The notes beneath the pieces are model-generated. The model saw only the letters and a list, made by a program, of their open reading frames with translations, was not told where the DNA came from and searched no databases. The position numbers were made by a program, and so were the translations under genes. Below are positions 1 through 7,083 of a DNA stretch of 11,148 nucleotides, in pieces (the stretch's first letter is position 1; each line of letters starts with the position of its first letter). The DNA is from an uncultured Ruminococcus sp. GTDB lineage: Bacteria; Bacillota; Clostridia; Oscillospirales; Ruminococcaceae. The stretch lies in the NCBI GenBank assembly GCA_902464115.1, contig CABQIF010000074.1, positions 1-11,148 on the forward strand, read 5' to 3'.

Positions 1-764
1 ATGATAACATTTTTGACATCCATGCCATATTCAATCTGAACGCCATGGGTTTCCAAGTATTTCACCAGAGGTAAAATCATGCTTTCATACTGGTTGTACT
101 TTGTGAAACGGAGGGCACTGAAATCCGGCAAGCCGTCAATATGGTGCACATATCGGCACAAGTACCGTTTCATTTCCAGAGCACTCGACCAACGCTGAAA
201 AGCAAACATGGTCTGCCAATACAGCCAGAAGTTTGTTTTCCAGAAAGAATCTGGCAGAACATCGGAAATTTTCTTGTTCTCCAAATCCTTTTCTGGTGTT
301 AGAAACAGCTTGGATAATGCCAGTGCGGATTCTTTGTCAAGCGTGAATTTTTTGTCTGTATGGGCATCTTTGCCACAATTGACCGTTGCACGACACAGGG
401 AATAGTTCGGGTCATGCTTATTGAGCCAGTAGTACTCATCTAACACGGAGATTCCCGGTGTTTCGATGGATGGCACATCACGGAATGTGTCCCACATCAC
501 TTCAAAGTGATTGTCCATTTCCCGACCGCCACGCATGAAGAAACCCTTTGTGATGTCTTTTCTGCCATCGCAACTGCCGCCGGCAAGCTCCAATTTTTCA
601 AACAGGTGAATGTGTTCGCCTTTCATCTGTCCATCTCGAACCAGATAAAAAGCTGCGGTCAGCCCTGCCAACCCTGTTCCAATGATATAGGCTGATTTCT
701 TGTCCACATCCTTCGGCTTTTCAGGATGGGCAAACGATTCATAAGTTCCTGCGGAATAGTACAT
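1..764 (-). CDS. ohyA: Oleate hydratase (myosin-cross-reactive antigen family), N-terminal part
   Basis: This enzyme adds water to the cis-9 double bond of unsaturated fatty acids such as oleate, giving 10-hydroxystearate. It is an FAD-dependent, membrane-associated protein used by gut bacteria to detoxify host fatty acids. The window edge cuts the gene after 254 codons; the family is about 560-650 residues. Visible features are the dinucleotide-binding GTGLAG at residues 29-34, preceded by a beta-strand YII, and the family signature RGGREMDNHFE at 78-88. Glu82 and Tyr201 fall exactly at the positions reported as catalytic in Staphylococcus aureus OhyA. The start is fixed by AAGGAGG just upstream and a consensus promoter at 799-827. 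By eye the gene looks slightly GC-richer than the genes upstream of it. The identification is secure from family motifs; the substrate is inferred. Confidence 0.95.
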   Translation of the reverse strand, partial: MYYSAGTYESFAHPEKPKDVDKKSAYIIGTGLAGLTAAFYLVRDGQMKGEHIHLFEKLELAGGSCDGRKDITKGFFMRGGREMDNHFEVMWDTFRDVPSIETPGISVLDEYYWLNKHDPNYSLCRATVNCGKDAHTDKKFTLDKESALALSKLFLTPEKDLENKKISDVLPDSFWKTNFWLYWQTMFAFQRWSSALEMKRYLCRYVHHIDGLPDFSALRFTKYNQYESMILPLVKYLETHGVQIEYGMDVKNVI

Positions 765-798
765 ACGGAAACCTCCTTGTAAGTTTTTTGATACTCTT

Positions 799-827
799 AT
801 TATACCCGATTTTTTTAAATGTTACAA
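799..827 (-). promoter_or_regulatory. Sigma-A promoter of the oleate hydratase gene
   Basis: On the minus strand a TTGTAA -35 box (822-827) and a TATAAT -10 box (799-804) are separated by exactly 17 bp. The oleate hydratase ATG is about 35 bp downstream of the -10 box. The -35 box lies just beyond the terminator of the upstream TetR gene, so the hydratase has its own start signal and can be controlled separately. Confidence 0.85.
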
Positions 828-831
828 TAGG

Positions 832-867
832 CAAAAAAAGCCCTGTGATAAAAATTTTATCACAGGG
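832..867 (-). terminator. Intrinsic terminator of the hydrolase-TetR operon
   Basis: A perfect 13-bp inverted repeat at 841-867 (CCCTGTGATAAAA and its complement around one central base) is followed on the minus strand by C and seven T's. It lies about 45 bp after the TetR stop codon. Its inner part also contains two of the four TGATAAAA half-sites described separately, so it may double as a protein-binding site. Confidence 0.85.
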
Positions 868-912
868 TGGGAAATTGTAAAGATTTTTATCAAATAGAGA
901 AATTTGATAAAA
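846..912. promoter_or_regulatory. Four TGATAAAA half-sites, candidate TetR operator region
   Basis: TGATAAAA occurs at 846-853 and 905-912, and its complement TTTTATCA at 855-862 and 885-892. The first pair forms the core of the terminator palindrome. The second pair forms an 11-bp inverted repeat (885-895 with 902-912) around a 6-nt loop, ending at the TetR stop codon. The cluster is directly upstream of the oleate hydratase -35 box, where an operator for the adjacent TetR protein would be expected. The repeats are visible in the sequence; binding is inference. Confidence 0.4.
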
Positions 913-1467
913 TTAAATGCGGAATCGTTCGATTGCTGCGGTAATCGAACCATGCAGCAATTTTGCAAGACGGTCTACTAGTTCTTTTGGTTCTTCTCGC
1001 ATCTCATTTTTAATCCAGTCTAACATGATGCCGATAAAAATATAAGAATAGACTTTTGCAATGAATTGTGTATCCTCTTCTCGTAATGTCATACCAACTG
1101 ATTCTTCTTGAATGACATCCAATAATAACTGGTCAACCAAGGGCTGTAAATATTTTTCGACCTGCTCTCGATGAACACAACGGTAAACATTTAAGATAAA
1201 TGGTCTGTTTTCCTGTACGGCTTCAAAAATTTGCAGCAGTCCTTGCTGCCAAGTATCATAGGTTTTCTTTTGGTCTAAAGCACGTTTTGCATCTTCTAAA
1301 CAAACCCATTCCACAAGGTCATAGATATCTTTAAAATGATAATAGAATGTCATGCGATTCATACCACAGTCGGCGGTAATATCGGAAATCGTGATTTTTG
1401 TCAGTGGCTTTTTTAACAGTAAATTTTTCAGTGATTGTTCTAAGGCTCGTTTTGTAATATTCGACAT
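913..1467 (-). CDS. TetR/AcrR-family transcriptional regulator
   Basis: This 184-residue DNA-binding regulator has the usual TetR length. The N-terminal 60 residues carry the helix-turn-helix: ITISDITADCGMNRMTFYYHF at about 25-45 is the classic TetR recognition-helix pattern, followed by KDIYDLVEWV. The C-terminal part, all helical, resembles the TetR_C_8 (DhaS-like) type of ligand and dimer domain. The start is preceded by AGAAAGAGG. The gene begins 15 bp after the bile salt hydrolase stop, so the two are almost certainly co-transcribed. The next gene downstream, oleate hydratase, has its own promoter flanked by repeated half-sites. A role in controlling bile-acid or fatty-acid response genes is a reasonable inference. 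The ligand cannot be told from sequence. Confidence 0.92.
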   Translation of the reverse strand: MSNITKRALEQSLKNLLLKKPLTKITISDITADCGMNRMTFYYHFKDIYDLVEWVCLEDAKRALDQKKTYDTWQQGLLQIFEAVQENRPFILNVYRCVHREQVEKYLQPLVDQLLLDVIQEESVGMTLREEDTQFIAKVYSYIFIGIMLDWIKNEMREEPKELVDRLAKLLHGSITAAIERFRI

Positions 1468-1482
1468 GGCAACCTCTTTCTG

Positions 1483-2457
1483 TCAATTTTGGTAGTGAAT
1501 TTGTTCTCCGGTTATCATTGGATAACGAATGAGAAAATCGCTGTCCAATGGTTCATTGTGCAGATGCACCGCAGAAATCTGATGGTTCTGGTAGGTAGTA
1601 TAATAGAAAATTCCATTTTCTGCATTGTAGCAGTCTGTATAGATGGTGATCTCATATTGTCCGTTTCCAACATCACAGCAGCCTCGTTGCTGTTCCACTG
1701 CACCAAGAATGTGAAAAAACTGGCTGACACTTTCCTGTTCAGAAGTATCAGAAACAGAATTTGCTCTGACAAATGCAGCACGAATAAAACGAGACTGCGA
1801 AGAAAGGTCGCCCGGAAGACCCAGTGCACCCATGCCACGGCTATATGGCTGTAAAGAAAGGGTGCTTGAAAAATGATTTTGTGGCTGTTTGGGAGATAAC
1901 TGCATGAAATCATTTAATCGGAATAACTGCTCCGGAAATGGTGGATTGTTGGTTAAAACGCCAACTGGATTTTCATAGATTTTGATACCATCCGCAACAG
2001 CTTCTACAGTGATGGTTTGGTTCTTGTCTGCAATCATCCAATGCAGTTGCCCGACTGGCATTTGTTCACAGAACGGCGTATCTGTAATGCGAATGCTGGC
2101 GATTCGTTCTTTTGCTTCAGCAGTTGTCGCACAGGTGCTGAGAATCCACGGAATGAATTCATATTGTGCAACTTCATTTTCTCCAGTTGTGCTTTTTACA
2201 TAGTGTGCATTACCAACAAAATTTAACCCTGCCATGCAAAGCCCTTTTTCATTGATGGCATCATAAAAAAGCGGATACTGATTTGCAACGTGTGCAATCC
2301 CCATGATTGCATAGTGTTGTGTAATCGTTTCCATATGCAGAAAAGGAAGTGAAAATTTTCGAGGTAAAATTACAATTTCTTCTCCATAGGAACTTTCATA
2401 GTCCAGTGTTCTGCCAAAATAGAACTGGTTTGTCTGATAAGTGACAGCGGTACACAT
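1483..2457 (-). CDS. bsh: Choloylglycine hydrolase / bile salt hydrolase (Ntn hydrolase)
   Basis: The enzyme cleaves the amide bond of glycine- or taurine-conjugated bile acids. The protein is 324 residues, typical for the family, and begins MCTAV, so removal of Met1 exposes the catalytic Cys2. Other expected active-site residues are present: Arg16 and Asp19 (in GRTLDY), Asn79 (in MAGLNF), Asn170 (in VLTNNPPF) and Arg223 (in SSQSRF). SRGMGALGLPGDLSS and FFHILGAVEQQRG are strongly bile-salt-hydrolase-like, closer to the clostridial enzymes than to penicillin V acylases. I chose the ATG at 2457 because it gives Cys2 and has AGGAGG six bases upstream; the longer in-frame start at 2535 would bury the nucleophile. 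No signal peptide is seen, so it acts in the cytoplasm. No convincing promoter lies directly upstream; read-through from the recombinase promoter is possible. Confidence 0.95.
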   Translation of the reverse strand: MCTAVTYQTNQFYFGRTLDYESSYGEEIVILPRKFSLPFLHMETITQHYAIMGIAHVANQYPLFYDAINEKGLCMAGLNFVGNAHYVKSTTGENEVAQYEFIPWILSTCATTAEAKERIASIRITDTPFCEQMPVGQLHWMIADKNQTITVEAVADGIKIYENPVGVLTNNPPFPEQLFRLNDFMQLSPKQPQNHFSSTLSLQPYSRGMGALGLPGDLSSQSRFIRAAFVRANSVSDTSEQESVSQFFHILGAVEQQRGCCDVGNGQYEITIYTDCYNAENGIFYYTTYQNHQISAVHLHNEPLDSDFLIRYPMITGEQIHYQN

Positions 2458-2484
2458 AATAATCCTCCTAATATAAAAAATCCG

Positions 2485-2501
2485 ACGAGAGTAGAACTCG
2501 T
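2485..2501. other. Candidate recombinase core site or tRNA T-arm-like sequence
   Basis: ACGAG and CTCGT form a 5-bp inverted repeat around exactly 7 bases. That is the geometry of a tyrosine-recombinase core site, and also of a tRNA T-arm, since the minus-strand loop reads TTCTACT. It lies about 80 bp beyond the 3' end of the recombinase gene, a usual place for an attachment site. On the minus strand it is followed by CGGATTTTTT, so it could also act as a weak terminator. No second copy is present in the window, so this remains a candidate. Confidence 0.25.
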
Positions 2502-2566
2502 GTCCGAACATTGAAAATAATCCAATTTTACGCAACTTTTTTCTTTACTACGACAAATATCACGAC

Positions 2567-2582
2567 ATAAATCCGGATTTAT
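2567..2582. repeat. 16-bp perfect palindrome at the end of the recombinase gene
   Basis: ATAAATCCGGATTTAT is fully self-complementary and contains the recombinase stop codon (2579-2581). Next to it, ACGACA recurs at 2550-2555 and 2562-2567, a 12-bp-spaced direct repeat. No T-run follows on either strand, so it is not an ordinary terminator. It could be a recombinase or regulator binding site. Confidence 0.5.
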
Positions 2583-3691
2583 TTTTCGTCTATTTTCAGC
2601 CGCTTCCGCAGCACCTCGATATCATTATGTACATAAATGTTAGAAGTAACCGTAATGTCTGAATGTCCGAGCACTTTTTGAATGGTATAAATATCCACAT
2701 CATTTTCTCGCAGCAATGTCCCGAACGTGTGCCGTAATTCGTGTGGCGTTAAAATTGGCAGACCTGTTTCTTTTTGCATCCTTTTCATGAAATCGGAAAA
2801 ATGGTCTGCATAAGTATGCGGTTTCATAGGTTCGTCTGGACGCTTCCCAGCAATCACATAAAATCCGATTCGTTCTATTTTTTCAAGAATTGTAACGACA
2901 AAATCAGAAATCGGAATATCACGGATGGACATTTTTGTTTTTGGCTTGTCAATGAGGATACCGCCTTTTGTTTGCGTCACCGCTCGTTGTATATGAAGCA
3001 ATTTCTTTTCAAGATCCAAATCGCTCCACTGCAACCCTAATAATTCAGAACGCCGTAAGCCCGTATGCATCAATAGAACAATATCATATCTTCCATGTTT
3101 CATGGCATATTGTTCCGCTATTTTTGCCTGCTCAGCTGTGTATACATGACGTTCCTGCTTTGGTTTGGATGTGATTTTTATGTTCTTCACAGGATTTTTA
3201 AAACAGAGGTCGTTGTCAATTGCCGCATGGAAAATAGCACTTAAAATCATCTTGTGTTTGTCCAATACCGATGCAGACAAGGCTGCTCCAGTTTCTGCAT
3301 TTTGTATCGTATTAAAATATCGCTGCACATCAATTTGCCGAATCATTTGCAGACGCATTGCTCCAAAGAACGGAATCAAATACTTTTCTACATTGACCTG
3401 ATAGGTATAATAATAAGTCTGGTCTTTTACTTTTCCTTTTTTGTAGGTTTCCAGCCATTCCCTTGCCCATGCAGAAAACAAAGTTCGATTCTTTTGCAAG
3501 CAAATTCCAGTCTGTTCCTGTAATTCCTGCTGGGCTTTGTATTGCTCTGCTTTTCGTCGGGCATCTTCTTTGCTCTTCGTACTATAAAAGCTTTTTCGGA
3601 TGGGTGTTCCGTCATCGGCTGTTCCGACCGTTGCTTTAATTTCATAGCAGCCATCTTTTCGATTCGGTTTTTCTTTTTTTGGTCTACCCAT
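2579..3691 (-). CDS. int: Tyrosine recombinase / integrase of an integrative element
   Basis: This 370-residue site-specific recombinase belongs to the phage and Tn916-type integrase family. Residues 1-60 form a basic arm-binding domain beginning MGRPKKEK. About 70-170 is the SAM-like core-binding domain. The catalytic domain from about 180 holds the full active site: Arg213 (TGLRRSEL), Lys near 251-253, His317 and Arg320 (HELRHTF), His343 (LGHS) and the nucleophile Tyr353 (SNIYVH). It appears intact and has a consensus promoter. The start is preceded by GTGGGAG, very close to the ATG. No excisionase, relaxase or phage gene is seen nearby, so it may be the edge or relic of an element, with the attachment site expected on its 3' side towards the bile salt hydrolase. 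Confidence 0.95.
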   Translation of the reverse strand: MGRPKKEKPNRKDGCYEIKATVGTADDGTPIRKSFYSTKSKEDARRKAEQYKAQQELQEQTGICLQKNRTLFSAWAREWLETYKKGKVKDQTYYYTYQVNVEKYLIPFFGAMRLQMIRQIDVQRYFNTIQNAETGAALSASVLDKHKMILSAIFHAAIDNDLCFKNPVKNIKITSKPKQERHVYTAEQAKIAEQYAMKHGRYDIVLLMHTGLRRSELLGLQWSDLDLEKKLLHIQRAVTQTKGGILIDKPKTKMSIRDIPISDFVVTILEKIERIGFYVIAGKRPDEPMKPHTYADHFSDFMKRMQKETGLPILTPHELRHTFGTLLRENDVDIYTIQKVLGHSDITVTSNIYVHNDIEVLRKRLKIDEK

Positions 3692-3727
3692 ACTCCCACG
3701 CTGCTTTCTCGGCTGAATTCTATTTCT

Positions 3728-3756
3728 ATTGTAGCATGTTCCAGTCCAAAAGTCAA
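3728..3756 (-). promoter_or_regulatory. Sigma-A promoter of the integrase gene
   Basis: On the minus strand TTGACT (-35, 3751-3756) and TACAAT (-10, 3728-3733) are spaced by 17 bp. The integrase ATG is about 36 bp beyond the -10 box. Because no strong terminator follows the integrase, this promoter may also feed the bile salt hydrolase and TetR genes. Confidence 0.85.
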
Positions 3757-3760
3757 CTAT

Positions 3761-3790
3761 AAAAAAATCCGCCTTATATAGACGGATTTT
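3761..3790 (-). terminator. Intrinsic terminator closing the cobalamin-regulated operon
   Basis: AAAATCCG at 3764-3771 pairs with CGGATTTT at 3783-3790. The stem extends inward by a G-U pair and two further pairs, leaving a 5-nt loop. On the minus strand it ends in a seven-base T-run. The hairpin overlaps the stop codon of the ABC ATPase gene, and the integrase -35 box begins a few bases further on. Confidence 0.9.
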
Positions 3791-4898
3791 AAGAATGGAC
3801 TTCTAATATTTGTTTGCCGTTTTCTTTGGCAAGTAAAATGAGTTCCTGATTTTTTTGATTCATTGTTCCAAATTGCTTGCAGCACAAAATTACCCGCTCA
3901 CAATGTTGTAATAACAAACTTGCTCTTTGAAAAGCAGCTTCTCCAATGGGTTCAAAGGCTTTTTCTATAACAACTTCTGTGGCAAGAGCTTTTGCAACCG
4001 GATAATCCAAATCATTTTCATGCAAAACGCCTGCATAAAACGAAATGTTTTTCCGTTGTAACTGCCGATAAACAGCATTTCCCGTTCCACCACCACCAAT
4101 GACAAAAGTCTGTGTGGTTCCAGTCGGAGCAGGCAGTTCCATTGTTCCATAAAGACTTTCATAGCTGCCACAAGTAATCCCATAAAGATTGGTGATGTAA
4201 GCATTTGTAAAAATCTCATCTGGTGTTCCGATTCGGTCTACCATATGATTGCGAATGCAGAGTACTACATCTGAAATTCGCTGTGCCAAGTCTAATTCAT
4301 GCAGGGAGAGAATCACAGCAATTTGCTTTTCTCGAACCAAGTCTTTTAAGATTGTTAGAAATTCTAACTTGTAACGAACATCTAAAAAAGAGGTCGGTTC
4401 ATCTAAAATCAAAATTTCCGCCTCTTGACAAATTGCTTTCGCCAAAAGAATGCGTTGTCGTTGACCATCGCTGATTTTTCGGAAGTCTTTTTGTGCAAGT
4501 TCTTCTCCATGTACCAATCGCAATGCTTCCGCTACTTTCTCATGGTCTCGTTCGGAGAGAATGCCCAGCTGCCCCGTATAGGGGTATCTTCCTGCCTCTA
4601 CAACATCGATACAGCGTAAAAATTCTGTCTGAAAAGAATGCGTCATTAGAATGGACATGGATTTTGCAAGATTGCGATGGGAGATTGCAGAAAGTTCCTG
4701 CTCTCCAACAAAAATTGTTCCGGCAATCGGTTCTAATTGTCGAGCAATGCTTTTTAAGATGGTCGATTTTCCAACGCCATTTGCTCCAATGAGCGTGAGA
4801 ATTTGCCCAGCCTGAACGGAAAATGTAATGTCCGGAATCAATGCTTTTTTTCGATATCCAACTGTTAATTGTTCTGTATGCAGAAGAATTGGTTTCAT
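3789..4898 (-). CDS. FecE/BtuD-type ABC transporter ATPase with C-terminal Rossmann-like extension
   Basis: This is the ATP-hydrolysing subunit of the corrinoid- or siderophore-class importer encoded with the two upstream genes. Walker A is GANGVGKST (38-46), and the signature is ISDGQRQR (142-149) with SDGQ in place of SGGQ. Walker B is ILILDEP (162-168) and the switch His is His200 (SLHELD). The canonical subunit would end near residue 255. A further domain of about 110 residues follows, opening with FVIGGGGTGNAVYRQL (265-280), a glycine-rich nucleotide-binding-like turn after a beta-strand, then alternating strands and helices. I do not recognise this extension with certainty. The gene starts 13 bp after the permease stop, behind AGGAGG. 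The ATPase call is secure; the extension's role is unknown. Confidence 0.93.
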   Translation of the reverse strand: MKPILLHTEQLTVGYRKKALIPDITFSVQAGQILTLIGANGVGKSTILKSIARQLEPIAGTIFVGEQELSAISHRNLAKSMSILMTHSFQTEFLRCIDVVEAGRYPYTGQLGILSERDHEKVAEALRLVHGEELAQKDFRKISDGQRQRILLAKAICQEAEILILDEPTSFLDVRYKLEFLTILKDLVREKQIAVILSLHELDLAQRISDVVLCIRNHMVDRIGTPDEIFTNAYITNLYGITCGSYESLYGTMELPAPTGTTQTFVIGGGGTGNAVYRQLQRKNISFYAGVLHENDLDYPVAKALATEVVIEKAFEPIGEAAFQRASLLLQHCERVILCCKQFGTMNQKNQELILLAKENGKQILEVHS

Positions 4899-4911
4899 GG
4901 CAGTGCTCCTC

Positions 4912-5925
4912 CTATCGCTTCTCTCGATGCAGCATCATCCAAATGACAATGGGTGCACCAAATACAGCTGTTACCGTGCTGATACTCAATTCTGTTGGAG
5001 AAAAAACCGTTCTTGCAATCCAGTCGCAGAGCAAACAAAATGCTCCTCCGCCAAAAAAACAAGCTGGGATCAACCAGAGAGGTTTTGCAGTTCGGAGCAG
5101 GTTCTTCATCAGATGTGGAACAGCAATTCCAACGAAAGAAATTGGCCCAGCGAATGCCGTAACACACGCAGAAAGCAAACTGGATAATAGAATCAATGAA
5201 ACCCGAAACAAACGAATCGGAACGCCCAGGTTTTGTGCATAGGCTTCTCCCAACTGATATGCTCCCATTGGTTTTGACAGAAAAACCGTCCCAATCAATA
5301 CTGGAAACACGACCATGCTCATGGCACGGAGGTCTTGCCAGCTGGAACTTGCAAAGCTGCCCATAGACCAATTGTGCAGATTGACAATGTTGGAATCATC
5401 TGCAAAGGTAACAACAAAATCGGTAATTGCAGAACAAATATAGCCAATCATGACCCCACAAATAATCAGAATCGACATTCGATGAACTTTCCCAGAAATC
5501 AACAGGATAAACCCCATAGAGAGCATAGACCCAAAAAAGGCAACGCCAATCAATGCCATTGCAGAAAGCAATCTCCCCTGCCCCAAGAAAAAAATCATTG
5601 CCAAGGCAACGGTTAACTTTGCACCGGACGAAATACCCAAGATATACGGCCCTGCGATCGGATTAGAAAAAAATGTTTGCAGCAGGAAGCCAGAAACAGA
5701 AAGTGCTCCGCCTAAAATAATCGCCGTTAAACTACGGGGCATGCGGATTTCCCATAGGATTTTCCAAGCAGTTGTATTTTGTTCTGGATGCATCAACACT
5801 GAACCAATTTCAGAGAGAGAAAACGGAACACTCCCTGTGCAAAGTGTTCCAACAAATAAAGCAAGCAACACAACAAACAAGAGCAGATAACAAATCCAAT
5901 ATCGAATGGTGGAATGCGATTTCAT
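4912..5925 (-). CDS. BtuC/FecCD-family ABC transporter permease
   Basis: This 337-residue integral membrane subunit passes the substrate delivered by the neighbouring lipoprotein. The family forms homodimers of about ten helices per subunit, consistent with a single permease gene here. The first helix covers about residues 9-29. Conserved stretches are RMPRSLTAIILGGALSVSG (61-79), SNPIAGPYILGISSGA (87-102) and the ATPase-coupling segment GPISFVGIAVPHLMKNLLR (260-278). The start is preceded by GGAAAGGGTG and lies 18 bp after the binding-protein stop. The family moves cobalamin, ferric siderophores or haem; the upstream riboswitch makes a corrinoid the best guess. Confidence 0.94.
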   Translation of the reverse strand: MKSHSTIRYWICYLLLFVVLLALFVGTLCTGSVPFSLSEIGSVLMHPEQNTTAWKILWEIRMPRSLTAIILGGALSVSGFLLQTFFSNPIAGPYILGISSGAKLTVALAMIFFLGQGRLLSAMALIGVAFFGSMLSMGFILLISGKVHRMSILIICGVMIGYICSAITDFVVTFADDSNIVNLHNWSMGSFASSSWQDLRAMSMVVFPVLIGTVFLSKPMGAYQLGEAYAQNLGVPIRLFRVSLILLSSLLSACVTAFAGPISFVGIAVPHLMKNLLRTAKPLWLIPACFFGGGAFCLLCDWIARTVFSPTELSISTVTAVFGAPIVIWMMLHREKR

Positions 5926-5943
5926 GATTTTTCACCCTTTCCA

Positions 5944-7083
5944 TTAAGAGATGCGATGTAAGTAGGTCAGCTGGTCTTTTTCATCTGCTGCACCCGTTAC
6001 AATCTCATGAAAATCTGCAATCATATCTGCTGCACCCGTCGTTTGCTGAAACAAGTTTTGTTTGGTACACCAAACGTGCTGTTCTTTGACTGCTTTCATG
6101 TCTGCCAAAAGTGGACTTTTTTGCAAAAACTGCTCCATGTTCGGAATATCCCCATCAATGGTACTATTATAAATGAGATAATCTGCATCCTTTGCCGCTG
6201 CATAAAAAGTTTCCATCTGAATATTCATGGTAGACAAGGCGTTTTCTTCTACATTTAAATCCTCTGCGGAAAACAAATAATTTCCGCCTGCCAGTTCGAT
6301 CATCTTAGAAGTATAGTCGCCAGGCTTCCGAATATTGACAGAACCATTTGTTGTGATATAGAAAAATGCAACCGTCTTTCCCGTATTTTTTTCTGTTAAA
6401 ATAGAGTCCAGTTTTTCGGACTGTGCTGTAAAATAATCGTCTGCTTCTGTTTCTCGGTTCATCAGTAACCCGTATAGTTTCATCCACTCCATTCTTCCAA
6501 GCGGATGGGATTCATAGCTGGAACGCTCTACCAAAACAGGAATTCCAAGTGCTTCCAGCTTTTCTTGAATCTCCGGACTGTGATAAATCATGGTTGACTC
6601 AATCGCAAGATTGCAGCCCTCCGATAAAATCGTTTCATAATCTGGAGCACTATATTTTCCAACATACAGCATCGTTCCCTGTTCAAGTGCTTCTTGAATA
6701 TGCGGAAGACTCCAGTTTTTTTCTGTTGTGCTGGTCATTCGCACCTGCTCCAAAGCACCGATTCCATCAAACAAATCCATTACAGAACTGGCTGCAACAT
6801 AGAGATTTTGAAAGGGCTGCTGTAACACTGTAATGTTCGTATCCAGTCCCACTGGAACGGTTTCTCCCTCTGGAACAAGTAAATATTGCTGATCATCTGC
6901 AATGGTAATCAATGCATAGGGGTCGTAGTAGTCCACGGAAAATTCTGTTGCATATTGCAATGTCATATGTCCGGTGCAGGATTGTTCTGACCAAACCTCT
7001 GTTTGTTCGGAAGATGTTGAACCGCATGCAGTGAGCAGTCCCATGCAGAGCAGGCTGCTCACACCAAGGAAATACCACTTCAT
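5944..7083 (-). CDS. Solute-binding lipoprotein of the importer (BtuF/FepB-like, peripla_BP_2)
   Basis: This 379-residue lipoprotein captures substrate outside the cell and docks on the permease. The signal peptide ends in the lipobox LTAC, with lipidated Cys20. The body follows the class III binding-protein pattern: VAASSVMDLFDGIGALEQV in the first lobe, a region around residues 145-175 ending in AIESTMIYH, GIPVLVERSSYESHPLGRMEWMK at the linker, then a C-terminal lobe with TTGAADMIADFHEIV. The ATG overlaps the previous stop by 4 bp (ATGA), which suggests translational coupling. The substrate is not readable from the sequence; a corrinoid is inferred from the riboswitch and neighbours, and haem or a ferric complex cannot be excluded. 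Confidence 0.92.
   Translation of the reverse strand: MKWYFLGVSSLLCMGLLTACGSTSSEQTEVWSEQSCTGHMTLQYATEFSVDYYDPYALITIADDQQYLLVPEGETVPVGLDTNITVLQQPFQNLYVAASSVMDLFDGIGALEQVRMTSTTEKNWSLPHIQEALEQGTMLYVGKYSAPDYETILSEGCNLAIESTMIYHSPEIQEKLEALGIPVLVERSSYESHPLGRMEWMKLYGLLMNRETEADDYFTAQSEKLDSILTEKNTGKTVAFFYITTNGSVNIRKPGDYTSKMIELAGGNYLFSAEDLNVEENALSTMNIQMETFYAAAKDADYLIYNSTIDGDIPNMEQFLQKSPLLADMKAVKEQHVWCTKQNLFQQTTGAADMIADFHEIVTGAADEKDQLTYLHRIS

Noticed and set aside
1489..1854. Plus-strand open frame across the bile salt hydrolase
   Set aside because: It is a shadow of the minus-strand gene, without a ribosome site or recognisable domain.
2481..2510. A functional tRNA gene
   Set aside because: Only a T-arm-like hairpin can be drawn; no anticodon arm, D arm or acceptor partner is present, and the T-loop departs from the consensus.
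2458..2535. Upstream in-frame start for the bile salt hydrolase
   Set aside because: It would add 26 residues before the catalytic cysteine, which must become the N-terminus; the AGGAGG site fits the ATG at 2457.
3789..7083. Iron-siderophore specificity for the importer
   Set aside because: The family also covers siderophores, but the upstream cobalamin riboswitch favours a corrinoid. It is not excluded, only less likely.
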